NCBI GenBank assembly: GCA_030431455.1
Contig: JAUIJE010000008.1
Span: 1 to 64,000, forward strand
Origin: a bacterium
Lineage (GTDB): Bacteria > Myxococcota > UBA727 > JAUIJE01
DNA: 64,000 bases
Reading direction: 5' to 3'
In this document: positions 35,100 through 43,329 of the stretch, piece after piece
How the letters are laid out: each line of letters starts with the position of its first letter
Position numbering within the stretch: position 1 is the first letter of the stretch
Notes under the pieces: generated by a model
The model's database searches: none
What the model was told of the DNA's origin: nothing
The model's input: the letters and a program-made list of their open reading frames with translations, nothing else
Position numbers and translations under genes: made by a program

Positions 35100-35746
35100 G
35101 GCCGCGCGGATCTGAACACGCGTTTGCGCGAAGCAAACCGCCAAGACCCACGCTGAGGTTTGCGGAGCAAACCGACAAGCCACTCGCTCAGGTTTGCGGA
35201 GCAAACCGAAATGCCACCTGAGGGCCCTTGGGCCTCTTGGCGAGGGGCCAGAGGCCGTCAGGCGTCTCGGCGAGGGTTCGTGGTGTGTGGGCGGGTTCGG
35301 CACGGAAGTCGCAAATTAGACAGTTCACGCCCACCTCCGGCCCCGACGTTTGCGAAGCAAACTCGAAGCCCAAAGGCGGCGGCGCAGCCGACGCTTGGGC
35401 CACCCCACCCCTTCTTTGGGTGGGGAATTGAAAACACCCCACCCACGACGGGACACACCTGTCCCGCCCGTCGTCCGTCCCGACTGGCCCGCTGCGCGCT
35501 TTCACTGAGTCCGCAAAACCGCCGGCGCAGTTGCGTTTTGGATCCACGCAGAGACGCCTGGCGGCGCTCCGCGTGTGTCTTGGCGGTTTGCTGCGCAAAC
35601 GCGGCATTGGATCCCAAATCTCATCGCCCACAAGCCGACCCAGAACCGCTCGGTACCCGCTGACTTGACCCGGGTCACCCCGGTCCTTTCCTCCCCTCGC
35701 GTCCAGGTTGTCCATACCCTGGGTGTGCCCTTTTGCCGGAGGCCTC
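35100..35746. other. Intergenic region with REP-like palindromes and hairpins
   Basis: No convincing gene is present in these 650 bases; frames found there have no start signals and translate the repeats. Besides the palindromes listed separately, there is a G/C-rich hairpin near 35400-35450 (GGGTGGGG ... CCCCACCC). The texture is that of a repeat-rich spacer between two plus-strand units. Confidence 0.7.
35122..35600. repeat. Five copies of a GTTTGC-GCAAAC palindrome (REP-like)
   Basis: Copies: 35122-35138 (centre GCGAA), 35157-35173 and 35191-35207 (identical GGTTTGC-GGA-GCAAACC), 35348-35362 (centre GAA) and 35586-35600 (centre TGC). The first three are spaced 36 and 34 bases apart and share flanks (CGCTGAGG/CGCTCAGG before, CCGAC-AAGCCACT-like after), so they look like a short tandem array. 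Each can form a hairpin in RNA or DNA. None occurs elsewhere in the window that I noticed. Confidence 0.9.
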
Positions 35747-36676
35747 ATGAACCGAACTCGACTGCTCCCCCTCGCCCTGCTCACGCTCCTCGCCGCCTGC
35801 CAGGACGAGACCCCCGCCTCCGATGTGCGCGGCAACTACGACCTCACCTACGACAACGTGCTCACCCTCCAGCTCAAGATCGGCGGCCGGGTGTTCGAGG
35901 CCGAGGGCGACGAGACCGGGGACGTCACCTTCGAGACGGATTCGGGCCCCGTCACATTGGACCTGGCCGCCTTCTGCGCGCGCCCCGAGGTCGAGTGCCC
36001 CTCGGAGACCCTGTGGGCCAAGGTGTCCATCGACCAGCCCAACATCGACGCGGACAACCCCAACACCCACGTGCTCAACGTCATCAACAACACCGTGCAC
36101 GAGCTCCCCGACGGCCAGCGCGCCGAGGTCGTGAGCGGACTCATCGACGAACGCGACCGGTTCGGGCTCGTGCTCGGCGGGGGCCACCAGTCGGAAGGCG
36201 ATTGCACCTTGCTCGCGTTGTCGACCGCGGGCGGACGCTTCTCGCACGAGGGCGAACGCCTCGAAGAAATCCCCGGCCCCGACGCGGGGGCCGTCGCCGA
36301 CGGGGGGGACCCGGGCGCGCCCGACGCCGACGGGGGCATCACCGGGGCGCCTCGCACCCGCGTGGTCTGGGACGAGGGCGCCCCCGTGGACGGCATCCAA
36401 GAGGGCAAGGTCAAGCTCGGCTTTCTCGGGGCCTGCGCGTTCAACGACGTGGCCCTGGTCGCGGCCACGCTCACCATCGAGACGGGGTTTGCCGGCACCC
36501 GCACGGGGGCGTTCGATCCGCCCCCGTTCACCCCGCTGGACCCGGCCGACGTCGACGGGGGGCTGATGCCCGGCGCCGGCCCCGACGCGACGACGGACGC
36601 GGGTCCTTTGGGAGGGCCGGACGCGGGCGCGGCCCCGGATGCGGGGCTGGATGCCGGGGTGAGCGACGCCGGCTGA
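35747..36676 (+). CDS. Predicted lipoprotein with DAG-rich tail
   Basis: ATG 35747 has GGAGG upstream and starts a lipoprotein signal peptide (LLPLALLTLLAAC, Cys about residue 18). The mature protein (309 residues in total) has two beta-rich parts separated by an Asp-Ala-Gly linker (PDAGAVADGGDPGAPDADGG) and ends in repeated DAG units. Cysteines near residues 78 and 84 could pair. I do not recognise a family. It is transcribed in the same direction as the reductase operon 70 bases downstream, but looks unrelated in function. Confidence 0.8.
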   Translation: MNRTRLLPLALLTLLAACQDETPASDVRGNYDLTYDNVLTLQLKIGGRVFEAEGDETGDVTFETDSGPVTLDLAAFCARPEVECPSETLWAKVSIDQPNIDADNPNTHVLNVINNTVHELPDGQRAEVVSGLIDERDRFGLVLGGGHQSEGDCTLLALSTAGGRFSHEGERLEEIPGPDAGAVADGGDPGAPDADGGITGAPRTRVVWDEGAPVDGIQEGKVKLGFLGACAFNDVALVAATLTIETGFAGTRTGAFDPPPFTPLDPADVDGGLMPGAGPDATTDAGPLGGPDAGAAPDAGLDAGVSDAG

Positions 36677-36745
36677 GCTGCTGCGGTACCGCATCGACAC
36701 GCGCCCAGGCGTTGCCGGGGCCGCCCTGGCTGGCTACAGGGGGGC

Positions 36746-37321
36746 ATGGTTCAGGCATTTGAGCAGCTGATCGAACTGACGGTGAACGGCCGCACCCAGA
36801 GCGTGGCCGCCCCCGTGCACCACACCCTGTGCGAGGTGCTTCGGTACCGGCTGGGACTCACCGGCACCAAGCAGGGTTGCGACAAGGGCGATTGCGGCGC
36901 GTGCACGGTGCTCGTCGACGGCCAGCCGGTGCTGTCGTGCCTGACCCTGGCCGTGTCCGCCCAGGGCAAAGCGGTGACCACCATCGAGGGGCTGCAAAAA
37001 CCAGACGGGCTCGACGTGGTGCAAGACGCGTTCGACCGGTGCGGGGCCCTGCAGTGCGGCTTTTGCCAGCCGGGCATGATGATGTCCGCGCGCGCGCTCC
37101 TCGACGAGCACCCGCAGCCGACGATGGGCCAAATCCGCGAGGCCCTGAGCGGCAACCTCTGCCGCTGCACCGGCTACACCAAGATTCTCGAGGCGGTGCT
37201 GCTCGCGGCCACTAAAGGTGAGGACCGCGAGCAAGCCTACGAGACCATGCGCCAAAAGAGACAAGCGAGCGCGCCCTTTGACCGGCCGTCGTCGTTCGGG
37301 CCCGAGGGGGCGTCGTCATGA
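36746..37321 (+). CDS. hcrC: 4-hydroxybenzoyl-CoA reductase-type small [2Fe-2S] subunit
   Basis: The 191-residue protein carries two [2Fe-2S] sites of the xanthine oxidase family: the plant-type site QGCDKGDCGACTVLVDG plus a later Cys in VLSCLTL, and the helical site LQCGFCQPGMMMSA with NLCRCTGY. The N-terminal wording VLRYRLGLTGTKQG is close to that of HcrC. It passes electrons between the FAD subunit and the molybdenum site. It ends with an extra ~25-residue tail. The stop overlaps the large subunit start by four bases. Confidence 0.9.
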   Translation: MVQAFEQLIELTVNGRTQSVAAPVHHTLCEVLRYRLGLTGTKQGCDKGDCGACTVLVDGQPVLSCLTLAVSAQGKAVTTIEGLQKPDGLDVVQDAFDRCGALQCGFCQPGMMMSARALLDEHPQPTMGQIREALSGNLCRCTGYTKILEAVLLAATKGEDREQAYETMRQKRQASAPFDRPSSFGPEGASS

Positions 37322-39738
37322 CCGAACCGAAGACCGTGCACGCGCACGGAACCACCATCGAGCACAGCGTCGAGCGGCCCCACCAAGGGCCGGGTCTCGG
37401 CGGTCGCGGGCGCAAGGTGGACGGCAGCCAAAAAGCCACCGGCCGCGTCCTGTACGCCGACGACATCATGTTGCCGGGCATGCTCCACTGCAAAATCAAA
37501 CGCGCGACCCGCGCCCACGCACGCATCGTGGACATCGACCTGAGCGCGGCCCTCGCCCTCGACGGGGTGCACGCGATCATCACCGGCCAGGACCTGCCCA
37601 CAAAATACGGCATCATCCCCTGGACCAAAGACGAACGCGCCCTGTGCAAAGACAAGGTGCGCTTCATCGGCGACGGCGTCTGCGCGGTGGCCGCCGACAC
37701 CGAGGAGCTCGCCAACCTCGCGGTGCGCAAAATCAAGGTCACCTACGAAGACCTCGACCCGGTGCTCGACACCGACACCGCCGCGCAGACCGGCGACGAC
37801 GAGCGGAGCAAGGTCAACGAAAAGGCCAAACGCGGCAACATCACCAAACGCGTCGAGCTCAGCTTCGGCGACGTCGACAAAGCCCTGGCCGAGGCGGACG
37901 TGGTCGTCGACGACGTGTTTCAGTTCCAGGGCACGACCCACGCCGCGATCGAACCCCACTGCGCCATCGGCGATTACGACGTGGGCCGGGGCATGCTCAC
38001 CGTGATCAGCGCCACCCAGGTCCCGCACTACCTGCACCGGGACCTCGCCGAGGTGCTCGGCTTGCCCCAAAATCGCATCCGGGTGAAGCAACCGCCCGTG
38101 GGGGGCGCGTTCGGGGGCAAGAGCGAACCGTTCGACCTCGAGTTTTGCGTGGGCCAGCTCTCCATGATCACCGGCCGGCCGGTGAAATGTCTCTACACCC
38201 GCGAAGAGGTGTTCTACGCCCACCGGGGTCGCCACCCCATGCGTATGCATTTCCAAGCGGGGGCAAAAAAAGACGGCACCGTGTGCGCGGTCAAAAGCCA
38301 CATCGACATCGACGGCGGAGCCTACGCGTCCTTCGGCATGATCACCGCCTACTACGCGGGCCAGCTGCTCACCGGGCCAGTGGGCATGCAGAACTACGCG
38401 TTCACCTCGACGCGCTATTACACGAACAAGCCCGCGTGTGGTCCCAAGCGTGGCCACGGCTCGGTGCAGCCGCGCTTCGCGTTCGAGATTCAGCTCGACA
38501 TGCTCGCCGAGCGATTGGGCATGGACCCGATGGCCCTGCGCAAAAAGAACTTCGTCGGTGAAGGGCAAAAGACCGTCAACGGCCAACAGATCGGCTCGTC
38601 GGGTCTGCACGAATGTCTCGACGCGGTGGCCAAGGCGTCCGACTGGGCAAACCGCTACGGCAAGCTTCCGCGCGGCCGCGGCCTCGGCGTGGCCACGAGC
38701 ATGTACATCTCGGGCACCAACTACCCGATTTACCCCAACGACATGCCGCAGAGCGGGGTGCAGGTCGCGCTCGACCGGTCGGGCCGGGTGCGGATTTTTT
38801 CGGGGGCGTCCGACATCGGACAAGGCAGCGACTCGGTGCTCGCCCAAATCTGTGCCGAGGAGCTCGGGGTCGACATCGACTCTGTGCAGGTGGTGAGCGG
38901 TGACACCGACCTCTGCCCCGTCGACCTCGGCGCGTACTCCTCGCGGGTGACGCTGATGATGGGGCACGCGGCGCTCGAAGCCTGCCGCACGGTGCGCGAA
39001 AAAGTGCAAAGCGCCCTCGCCGCGTTCTGGAACCGCGATGAGGCCGCGCACAAAGTCACCGGCGGACAGTGCACGCCCACCGACGTGGCCCTCGAGGGGG
39101 GACGCGCCTGGTACTTGAACGACACGTCGCTCGCGGTGTCGGTCACCGACGCGTTCCGCATCGCCGAGGCCCACTGGGGCACGGTGGGGGCGACGGGCGG
39201 TTACCGCACCAAAGAGCGCGGGGGCGAATACCGGGGCGGGACCATCGGCAGCTCCCCCGCCTATTCGTGCACCGCCCACGTGGCCGACGTCGAGGTCTGT
39301 GAACAGACCGGGCGCATCCTGGTGCACAAGATCTGGGTCGCCCACGACTGCGGCCGCGCGCTCAACCCGGTGCTCGTCGAGGGCCAGATGGAGGGCAGCA
39401 CGTACATGGGCTTTGCCGAGGTCGCCCTCGAAGAGATGCTCTACGGCGCAAACGCCGTGCGCCAGGGCATGCTCGTGGGGCCGAGCCTGCTCGACTACCG
39501 CATCCCCACGACGCTGGACACGCCCGCGATCGAAGCGCTCATCGTGGAAAAGCCCGACCCCAATGGGCCCTACGGCGCCAAGGAGGCGGGCGAAGGGCCG
39601 TTGCACTCGACCATCCCCGCCGTGGCCAATGCCATTTACGACGCGGTGGGCGTGCGCTTGTTCGAACTTCCGTTCACGCCCCACAAGGTCCGCCAGGCCT
39701 TGGCCCAACAGGCCCAAGCGGCGGAAAAGGCGGCCTGA
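37318..39738 (+). CDS. hcrA: 4-hydroxybenzoyl-CoA reductase-type molybdenum subunit
   Basis: The 806-residue protein is the molybdopterin-binding subunit of the xanthine oxidase family. Visible segments: GLGGRGRKVDGSQKATGR, IEPHCAIGDYD, PPVGGAFGGKSEP binding the cofactor, GASDIGQGSDSVLAQICAEELG, and the C-terminal GAKEAGEGPLHSTIPAVANA. The last motif has the conserved Glu of these hydroxylases and the wording seen in HcrA. In HcrABC the complex removes the phenolic hydroxyl of 4-hydroxybenzoyl-CoA to give benzoyl-CoA with reduced ferredoxin. The substrate assignment rests largely on the partner subunit. Confidence 0.9.
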   Translation: MTEPKTVHAHGTTIEHSVERPHQGPGLGGRGRKVDGSQKATGRVLYADDIMLPGMLHCKIKRATRAHARIVDIDLSAALALDGVHAIITGQDLPTKYGIIPWTKDERALCKDKVRFIGDGVCAVAADTEELANLAVRKIKVTYEDLDPVLDTDTAAQTGDDERSKVNEKAKRGNITKRVELSFGDVDKALAEADVVVDDVFQFQGTTHAAIEPHCAIGDYDVGRGMLTVISATQVPHYLHRDLAEVLGLPQNRIRVKQPPVGGAFGGKSEPFDLEFCVGQLSMITGRPVKCLYTREEVFYAHRGRHPMRMHFQAGAKKDGTVCAVKSHIDIDGGAYASFGMITAYYAGQLLTGPVGMQNYAFTSTRYYTNKPACGPKRGHGSVQPRFAFEIQLDMLAERLGMDPMALRKKNFVGEGQKTVNGQQIGSSGLHECLDAVAKASDWANRYGKLPRGRGLGVATSMYISGTNYPIYPNDMPQSGVQVALDRSGRVRIFSGASDIGQGSDSVLAQICAEELGVDIDSVQVVSGDTDLCPVDLGAYSSRVTLMMGHAALEACRTVREKVQSALAAFWNRDEAAHKVTGGQCTPTDVALEGGRAWYLNDTSLAVSVTDAFRIAEAHWGTVGATGGYRTKERGGEYRGGTIGSSPAYSCTAHVADVEVCEQTGRILVHKIWVAHDCGRALNPVLVEGQMEGSTYMGFAEVALEEMLYGANAVRQGMLVGPSLLDYRIPTTLDTPAIEALIVEKPDPNGPYGAKEAGEGPLHSTIPAVANAIYDAVGVRLFELPFTPHKVRQALAQQAQAAEKAA

Positions 39739-39740
39739 CC

Positions 39741-40721
39741 ATGCTGCGTCTCGATCCCGTTCGCGTCGAAATGCCCGCCACCGCCGAAGAGGCGGTGGCC
39801 CTGCTGCACCAACACCAGGAGGGGGCGCGCTTGGTGGCGGGGGGCACAGACATTGTGCCCAACCTCAAGCACAACCTGCTCGAGCCGGTGGTGTTGGTCC
39901 ATCTCGGTCGCGCCCAAAACGCCCTCAGCGGGGTCCAAGACGACGGGGACCACCTCGTGATCGGGGCCATGACCACCCTGCACGACATCTCCGTCAACCC
40001 GCTGGTGACCGCGCATTGTCCCGCCCTCGCCGACGCCGCCCACCACGTCGCCGGCCCCCAGCTGCGCCGCATGGGCACCATCGGGGGCAACCTCTGCCTC
40101 GACACGCGCTGCCTCTACTACAACCAGACGTACTTCTGGCGCGAAGCCCTCGGCTTTTGCCTCAAGAAGGACGGCACCCAATGTCACGTGGTCGCAGGGG
40201 GCAAAAAATGTGTCGCGGCCGCGAGCAACGACGGCGCCACCGCCCTGCTCGCCCTCGGGGCCGACCTCACCATCCTCGGGCCCGACGGGTCGCGCACCCT
40301 GCCCTTGGCCGATTTCTACGTGGCCGATGGCGTGCGCAACACCGTGCTCGCCCGCGACGAAATGGTGACGAGCGTGCGGGTCAAAAAAGCCGGTCCCCAC
40401 CGCCGCGAGGGCTTTGCCAAGCTGCGCCACCGCGAAGCCATCGACTACCCCATGCTCTCGGTGGCGGTGGCCCTCCACGTGGACGACAATGACATTGTCG
40501 AGGCCGCGACCTTAATCGTAAACGCCCTCGCGGCCCGGCCCAAGTCCGTGCGCCTCGACTTCTGCGTGGGCAAAAAATGGGACGCGGCCCTCGACGAGGA
40601 CATCGCGGCCCGGGCCCACAAGCAGTGCACGCCCATGACCAACATCTGCGACGACCCCGGGTGGCGCAAAGACATGGTCCCGGTGTACGTGCACAAAGCC
40701 CTGCGAAAGGCCCGCGCGTGA
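39741..40721 (+). CDS. hcrB: 4-hydroxybenzoyl-CoA reductase-type FAD subunit with [4Fe-4S] loop
   Basis: The 326-residue FAD subunit has the flavin motifs LVAGGTDIVPN and RMGTIGGNLCLD. Directly after the latter it has an insert holding Cys residues in CLDTRC, GFCLKK, TQCHVV and KKCVAA. In the Thauera enzyme this insert binds a unique [4Fe-4S] cluster that lets electrons run in the reductive direction; ordinary xanthine dehydrogenases lack it. This is the strongest evidence that the complex is a 4-hydroxybenzoyl-CoA reductase. Its stop overlaps the deacetylase start (GTGA). Confidence 0.93.
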   Translation: MLRLDPVRVEMPATAEEAVALLHQHQEGARLVAGGTDIVPNLKHNLLEPVVLVHLGRAQNALSGVQDDGDHLVIGAMTTLHDISVNPLVTAHCPALADAAHHVAGPQLRRMGTIGGNLCLDTRCLYYNQTYFWREALGFCLKKDGTQCHVVAGGKKCVAAASNDGATALLALGADLTILGPDGSRTLPLADFYVADGVRNTVLARDEMVTSVRVKKAGPHRREGFAKLRHREAIDYPMLSVAVALHVDDNDIVEAATLIVNALAARPKSVRLDFCVGKKWDAALDEDIAARAHKQCTPMTNICDDPGWRKDMVPVYVHKALRKARA

Positions 40722-41821
40722 TCCGCCGCGCCACCCGCGCCACCCTGCTCGCTGCGCTGTCGCAGGTGGGTGCCTTGCCCCTCACCCGCCGCGCGTTTCA
40801 CCGCGTGTCCGTGGCCGTGCGCGGGGCGGCGATCGTGTTTTTGCGCTGCCGGCGGGTCTTGCCCGACACCGAACGGGGCCGCCGCCACGTCGACCGCCTC
40901 ACCGGCTCGGCCCTGTTGCCCCACGAGCTCGAACGCGCGCTCAAGGACTGCCAACGCACCTTGCGCTTCATCCACGCCGGCGAAGCCCTCGCCCGCATCG
41001 CCCGGGGCGAACGTCTGCAAGAGGGCGCGGCGGTGCTCACCTTCGACGAGTCGTTCGCCGCCACCGCCGAGTGTGCGCTCCCCATCCTGTCGCGCCTGCG
41101 CGTCCCCGCGCTGTTCTTCGTCACCACCGAGCCCCTCGACACCGGCGAGACGCTCTGGGACCAGGAAATCCACGCCGTCCTGCAAAACCACGCGCCCACC
41201 CCGCTGTCCGTTCCCTGGATCGATCGGGTGCTCAACACCGACACCGCCGAGCGCCGGAGCCGCGCCTTGAGACGGCTGCTCCTGAGCATGATCGACCTGG
41301 GCGAACAGGACCTCGCCACCCGCCGCCAGCGTCTGTACGAACGACTCGGACAGCGTCCGCATGTGGATGCCTTGGACCGCATGCTCAACCGGGCCGAACT
41401 GAGACAGCTCTCGCGCGATCCCCACGTGTCAATTGGAGCGCATGGCCACCGCCACTTCGCCCTCTCCGCGGTCTCCGATGCGACACTCACGGAAGAATTG
41501 GAAACGCCGCGATCCATCTTGCGGGAGCTTTGCGGCAACTCCTTCGCGGACGTCGTGTCGTATCCGTTCGGGCGGCCGCCGTACTACGACGACCGGGTGG
41601 TGAAGGCGGCCCAGCAGGCGGGGTACCGCGCCGGGTTCACCGCCAACAGCGGCGTGGTGCGGCCTGGCGATCACCTTTTTGCGTTGCCGCGCCTGGCCAT
41701 GGGCCGCCGCAAGAACAGCATCGACGCCTATGAGCTGATGGGCGTGTCGGACGCGGTCGACGAGCTTCTGCACGTGGTCATGGGCACCCGCGATCAGCTG
41801 ATCGCCGAGCTCGAGGGCTGA
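40718..41821 (+). CDS. Polysaccharide deacetylase-family protein
   Basis: The 367-residue protein starts at GTG 40718, overlapping hcrB. The NodB-like domain is visible as AAVLTFDESFAATAECALPI (TFDD changed to TFDE), LFFVTTEPLD, VSIGAHGHRHFALS with the His pair, and YPFGRPPYYDD. Between the first and second halves lies a roughly 100-residue Arg/Leu-rich insert. Such proteins remove acetyl or formyl groups from glycans or act as amidases. Residues 1-20 are not a clear signal peptide. Coupling to a reductase for aromatic CoA esters is unusual, and I see no mechanistic link. Confidence 0.85.
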   Translation: MIRRATRATLLAALSQVGALPLTRRAFHRVSVAVRGAAIVFLRCRRVLPDTERGRRHVDRLTGSALLPHELERALKDCQRTLRFIHAGEALARIARGERLQEGAAVLTFDESFAATAECALPILSRLRVPALFFVTTEPLDTGETLWDQEIHAVLQNHAPTPLSVPWIDRVLNTDTAERRSRALRRLLLSMIDLGEQDLATRRQRLYERLGQRPHVDALDRMLNRAELRQLSRDPHVSIGAHGHRHFALSAVSDATLTEELETPRSILRELCGNSFADVVSYPFGRPPYYDDRVVKAAQQAGYRAGFTANSGVVRPGDHLFALPRLAMGRRKNSIDAYELMGVSDAVDELLHVVMGTRDQLIAELEG

Positions 41822-41949
41822 TCCGCCCCCGAAAGGGCGCTTCCCCCTTGTCAAAAACCGGAATCCGGGTTTGTCTCGCGATTGAGCGCGGTGTTCCCTG
41901 TGATGTGTCGATACGAGACGAGCGCAGGGTGTCATGAAAGGAGCGCTTC

Positions 41950-43317
41950 ATGTCTCGCCGGAAGAAGCCGACCCGTTCCATCTCTGCTCGGGTTTTGATG
42001 ATCGATGACGACGAAGCCATCTGCGGCCTGGTCTCAAAATATCTCCAGCACCACGGGCACTCCATCGAGACCATGAACGACGGGAGCAAGCTCGACGAGG
42101 CGCTGCAGAATCCGTACGACGTCATCCTCCTCGACGTGTCCCTCCCGGGCGAGGACGGCCTGAGCCTGCTCGACCACATCGTGCGCGTGCGCCCCGAGAT
42201 CGCGGTGGTGATGCTCACGGCCATGACCGCGGCGGAGACCATCGTCGAGACCATGCGCCGCGGGGCGTTCGACTACCTGACCAAGCCGCTCGACATGCAG
42301 CGGCTGCAGATCGTGGTGCGCAACGCGGCCGAACACACCCGGCTCCGGCTCGAGAGCGACGGTCTCCGCGCGGCCATGATCCGCGGCGACGGGGGCCCCG
42401 ACCTTATCTGCGCCAGCCAGGCGATGAGCGAGGTCATCTCCCTGGTCGAGCGCGTGGCCCAGACCCACGTGCCCGTGCTCGTGCACGGCGAGAGCGGCGC
42501 GGGCAAAGACGTCGTCGCCCACCGCATCCACGCGCGGTCCCGCAGCAAAGACGGCCCCTTCGTGTCCATCAATTGCACCGCCCTGCCCCCCGACCGCCTG
42601 GAAGAGGAGCTGTTCGGGGATGGCGAGACCGCGGGCAAGCTGGAGCAAGCGGTGGAAGGCACCCTGTTTCTCGATGAGGTGGGCGAGATGGACATGGAGC
42701 TGCAGACCAAGCTGCTCCGCGCCCTGACCGAACAAAAGCGCAACCCGCGGGTCATCGCCGCCACCACCCGGCACCTGCCGAGCGAAGTGTCGCGGGGGAA
42801 GTTTCGCGCCGACCTGTTCTACCGGCTCAATGTCTTCTCCATCACCGTGCCGCCGCTGCGCGACCGGCGCGACGATGTGCCCGCCTTGGTGCGCTTCAAC
42901 GTGGCCCGCTACGCGGCCCGCGAGGCGTGTCCGCCGCCCAAGATCTCCGACGAAGCCCTGCGCGCGCTCAAGGCCTACGATTGGCCCGGCAACGTGCGCG
43001 AGCTGGCCAACGTCGTCGACCACGCGATCATCTCCGCGGCCGGGGCCGAGATTCGGCTCGACGACCTGCCCGAGAACATCCGCGAAAAGGCCAAAGAAAA
43101 AGAGAACGAGCCCCGCGACCCGCTCGAGCTCGACGCCGACGGCAGCTCCAACGTGCGGCCGCTCAAAGACCTCGAACGCGAGATGATGGTCGCGGCCCTG
43201 CGCGAGACCCGCGGCAACGTCTCCGAGGCGGCGCGCCGCCTCGGCATCGGCCGGGCCACGTTCTACCGGCGGGCACAACGACACGGTCTCACCCGGGAAG
43301 ACGGCTTTCCCGGCTGA
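41950..43317 (+). CDS. NtrC-family response regulator lacking the GAFTGA loop
   Basis: The 455-residue protein has a receiver (ARVLMIDDDEAICGLV, phospho-Asp in VILLDVSLPG, Lys in DYLTKPLD), an AAA+ domain (Walker A VHGESGAGKDVVAHRIH, Walker B GTLFLDEVGEMD, RADLFYRLNVF) and a Fis-type HTH (GNVSEAARRLGIGRATFYRR). Between Walker A and B the usual GHEKGAFTGA-type loop is absent: the sequence runs EEELFGDGETAGKLEQAVEG. GAFTGA is what contacts sigma-54, so this regulator probably cannot activate sigma-54 promoters. A GTCTCG/CGAGAC pair lies upstream at 41873-41919. Kinase partner is not adjacent. Confidence 0.93.
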   Translation: MSRRKKPTRSISARVLMIDDDEAICGLVSKYLQHHGHSIETMNDGSKLDEALQNPYDVILLDVSLPGEDGLSLLDHIVRVRPEIAVVMLTAMTAAETIVETMRRGAFDYLTKPLDMQRLQIVVRNAAEHTRLRLESDGLRAAMIRGDGGPDLICASQAMSEVISLVERVAQTHVPVLVHGESGAGKDVVAHRIHARSRSKDGPFVSINCTALPPDRLEEELFGDGETAGKLEQAVEGTLFLDEVGEMDMELQTKLLRALTEQKRNPRVIAATTRHLPSEVSRGKFRADLFYRLNVFSITVPPLRDRRDDVPALVRFNVARYAAREACPPPKISDEALRALKAYDWPGNVRELANVVDHAIISAAGAEIRLDDLPENIREKAKEKENEPRDPLELDADGSSNVRPLKDLEREMMVAALRETRGNVSEAARRLGIGRATFYRRAQRHGLTREDGFPG

Positions 43318-43329
43318 GCCCCCCGCGGG

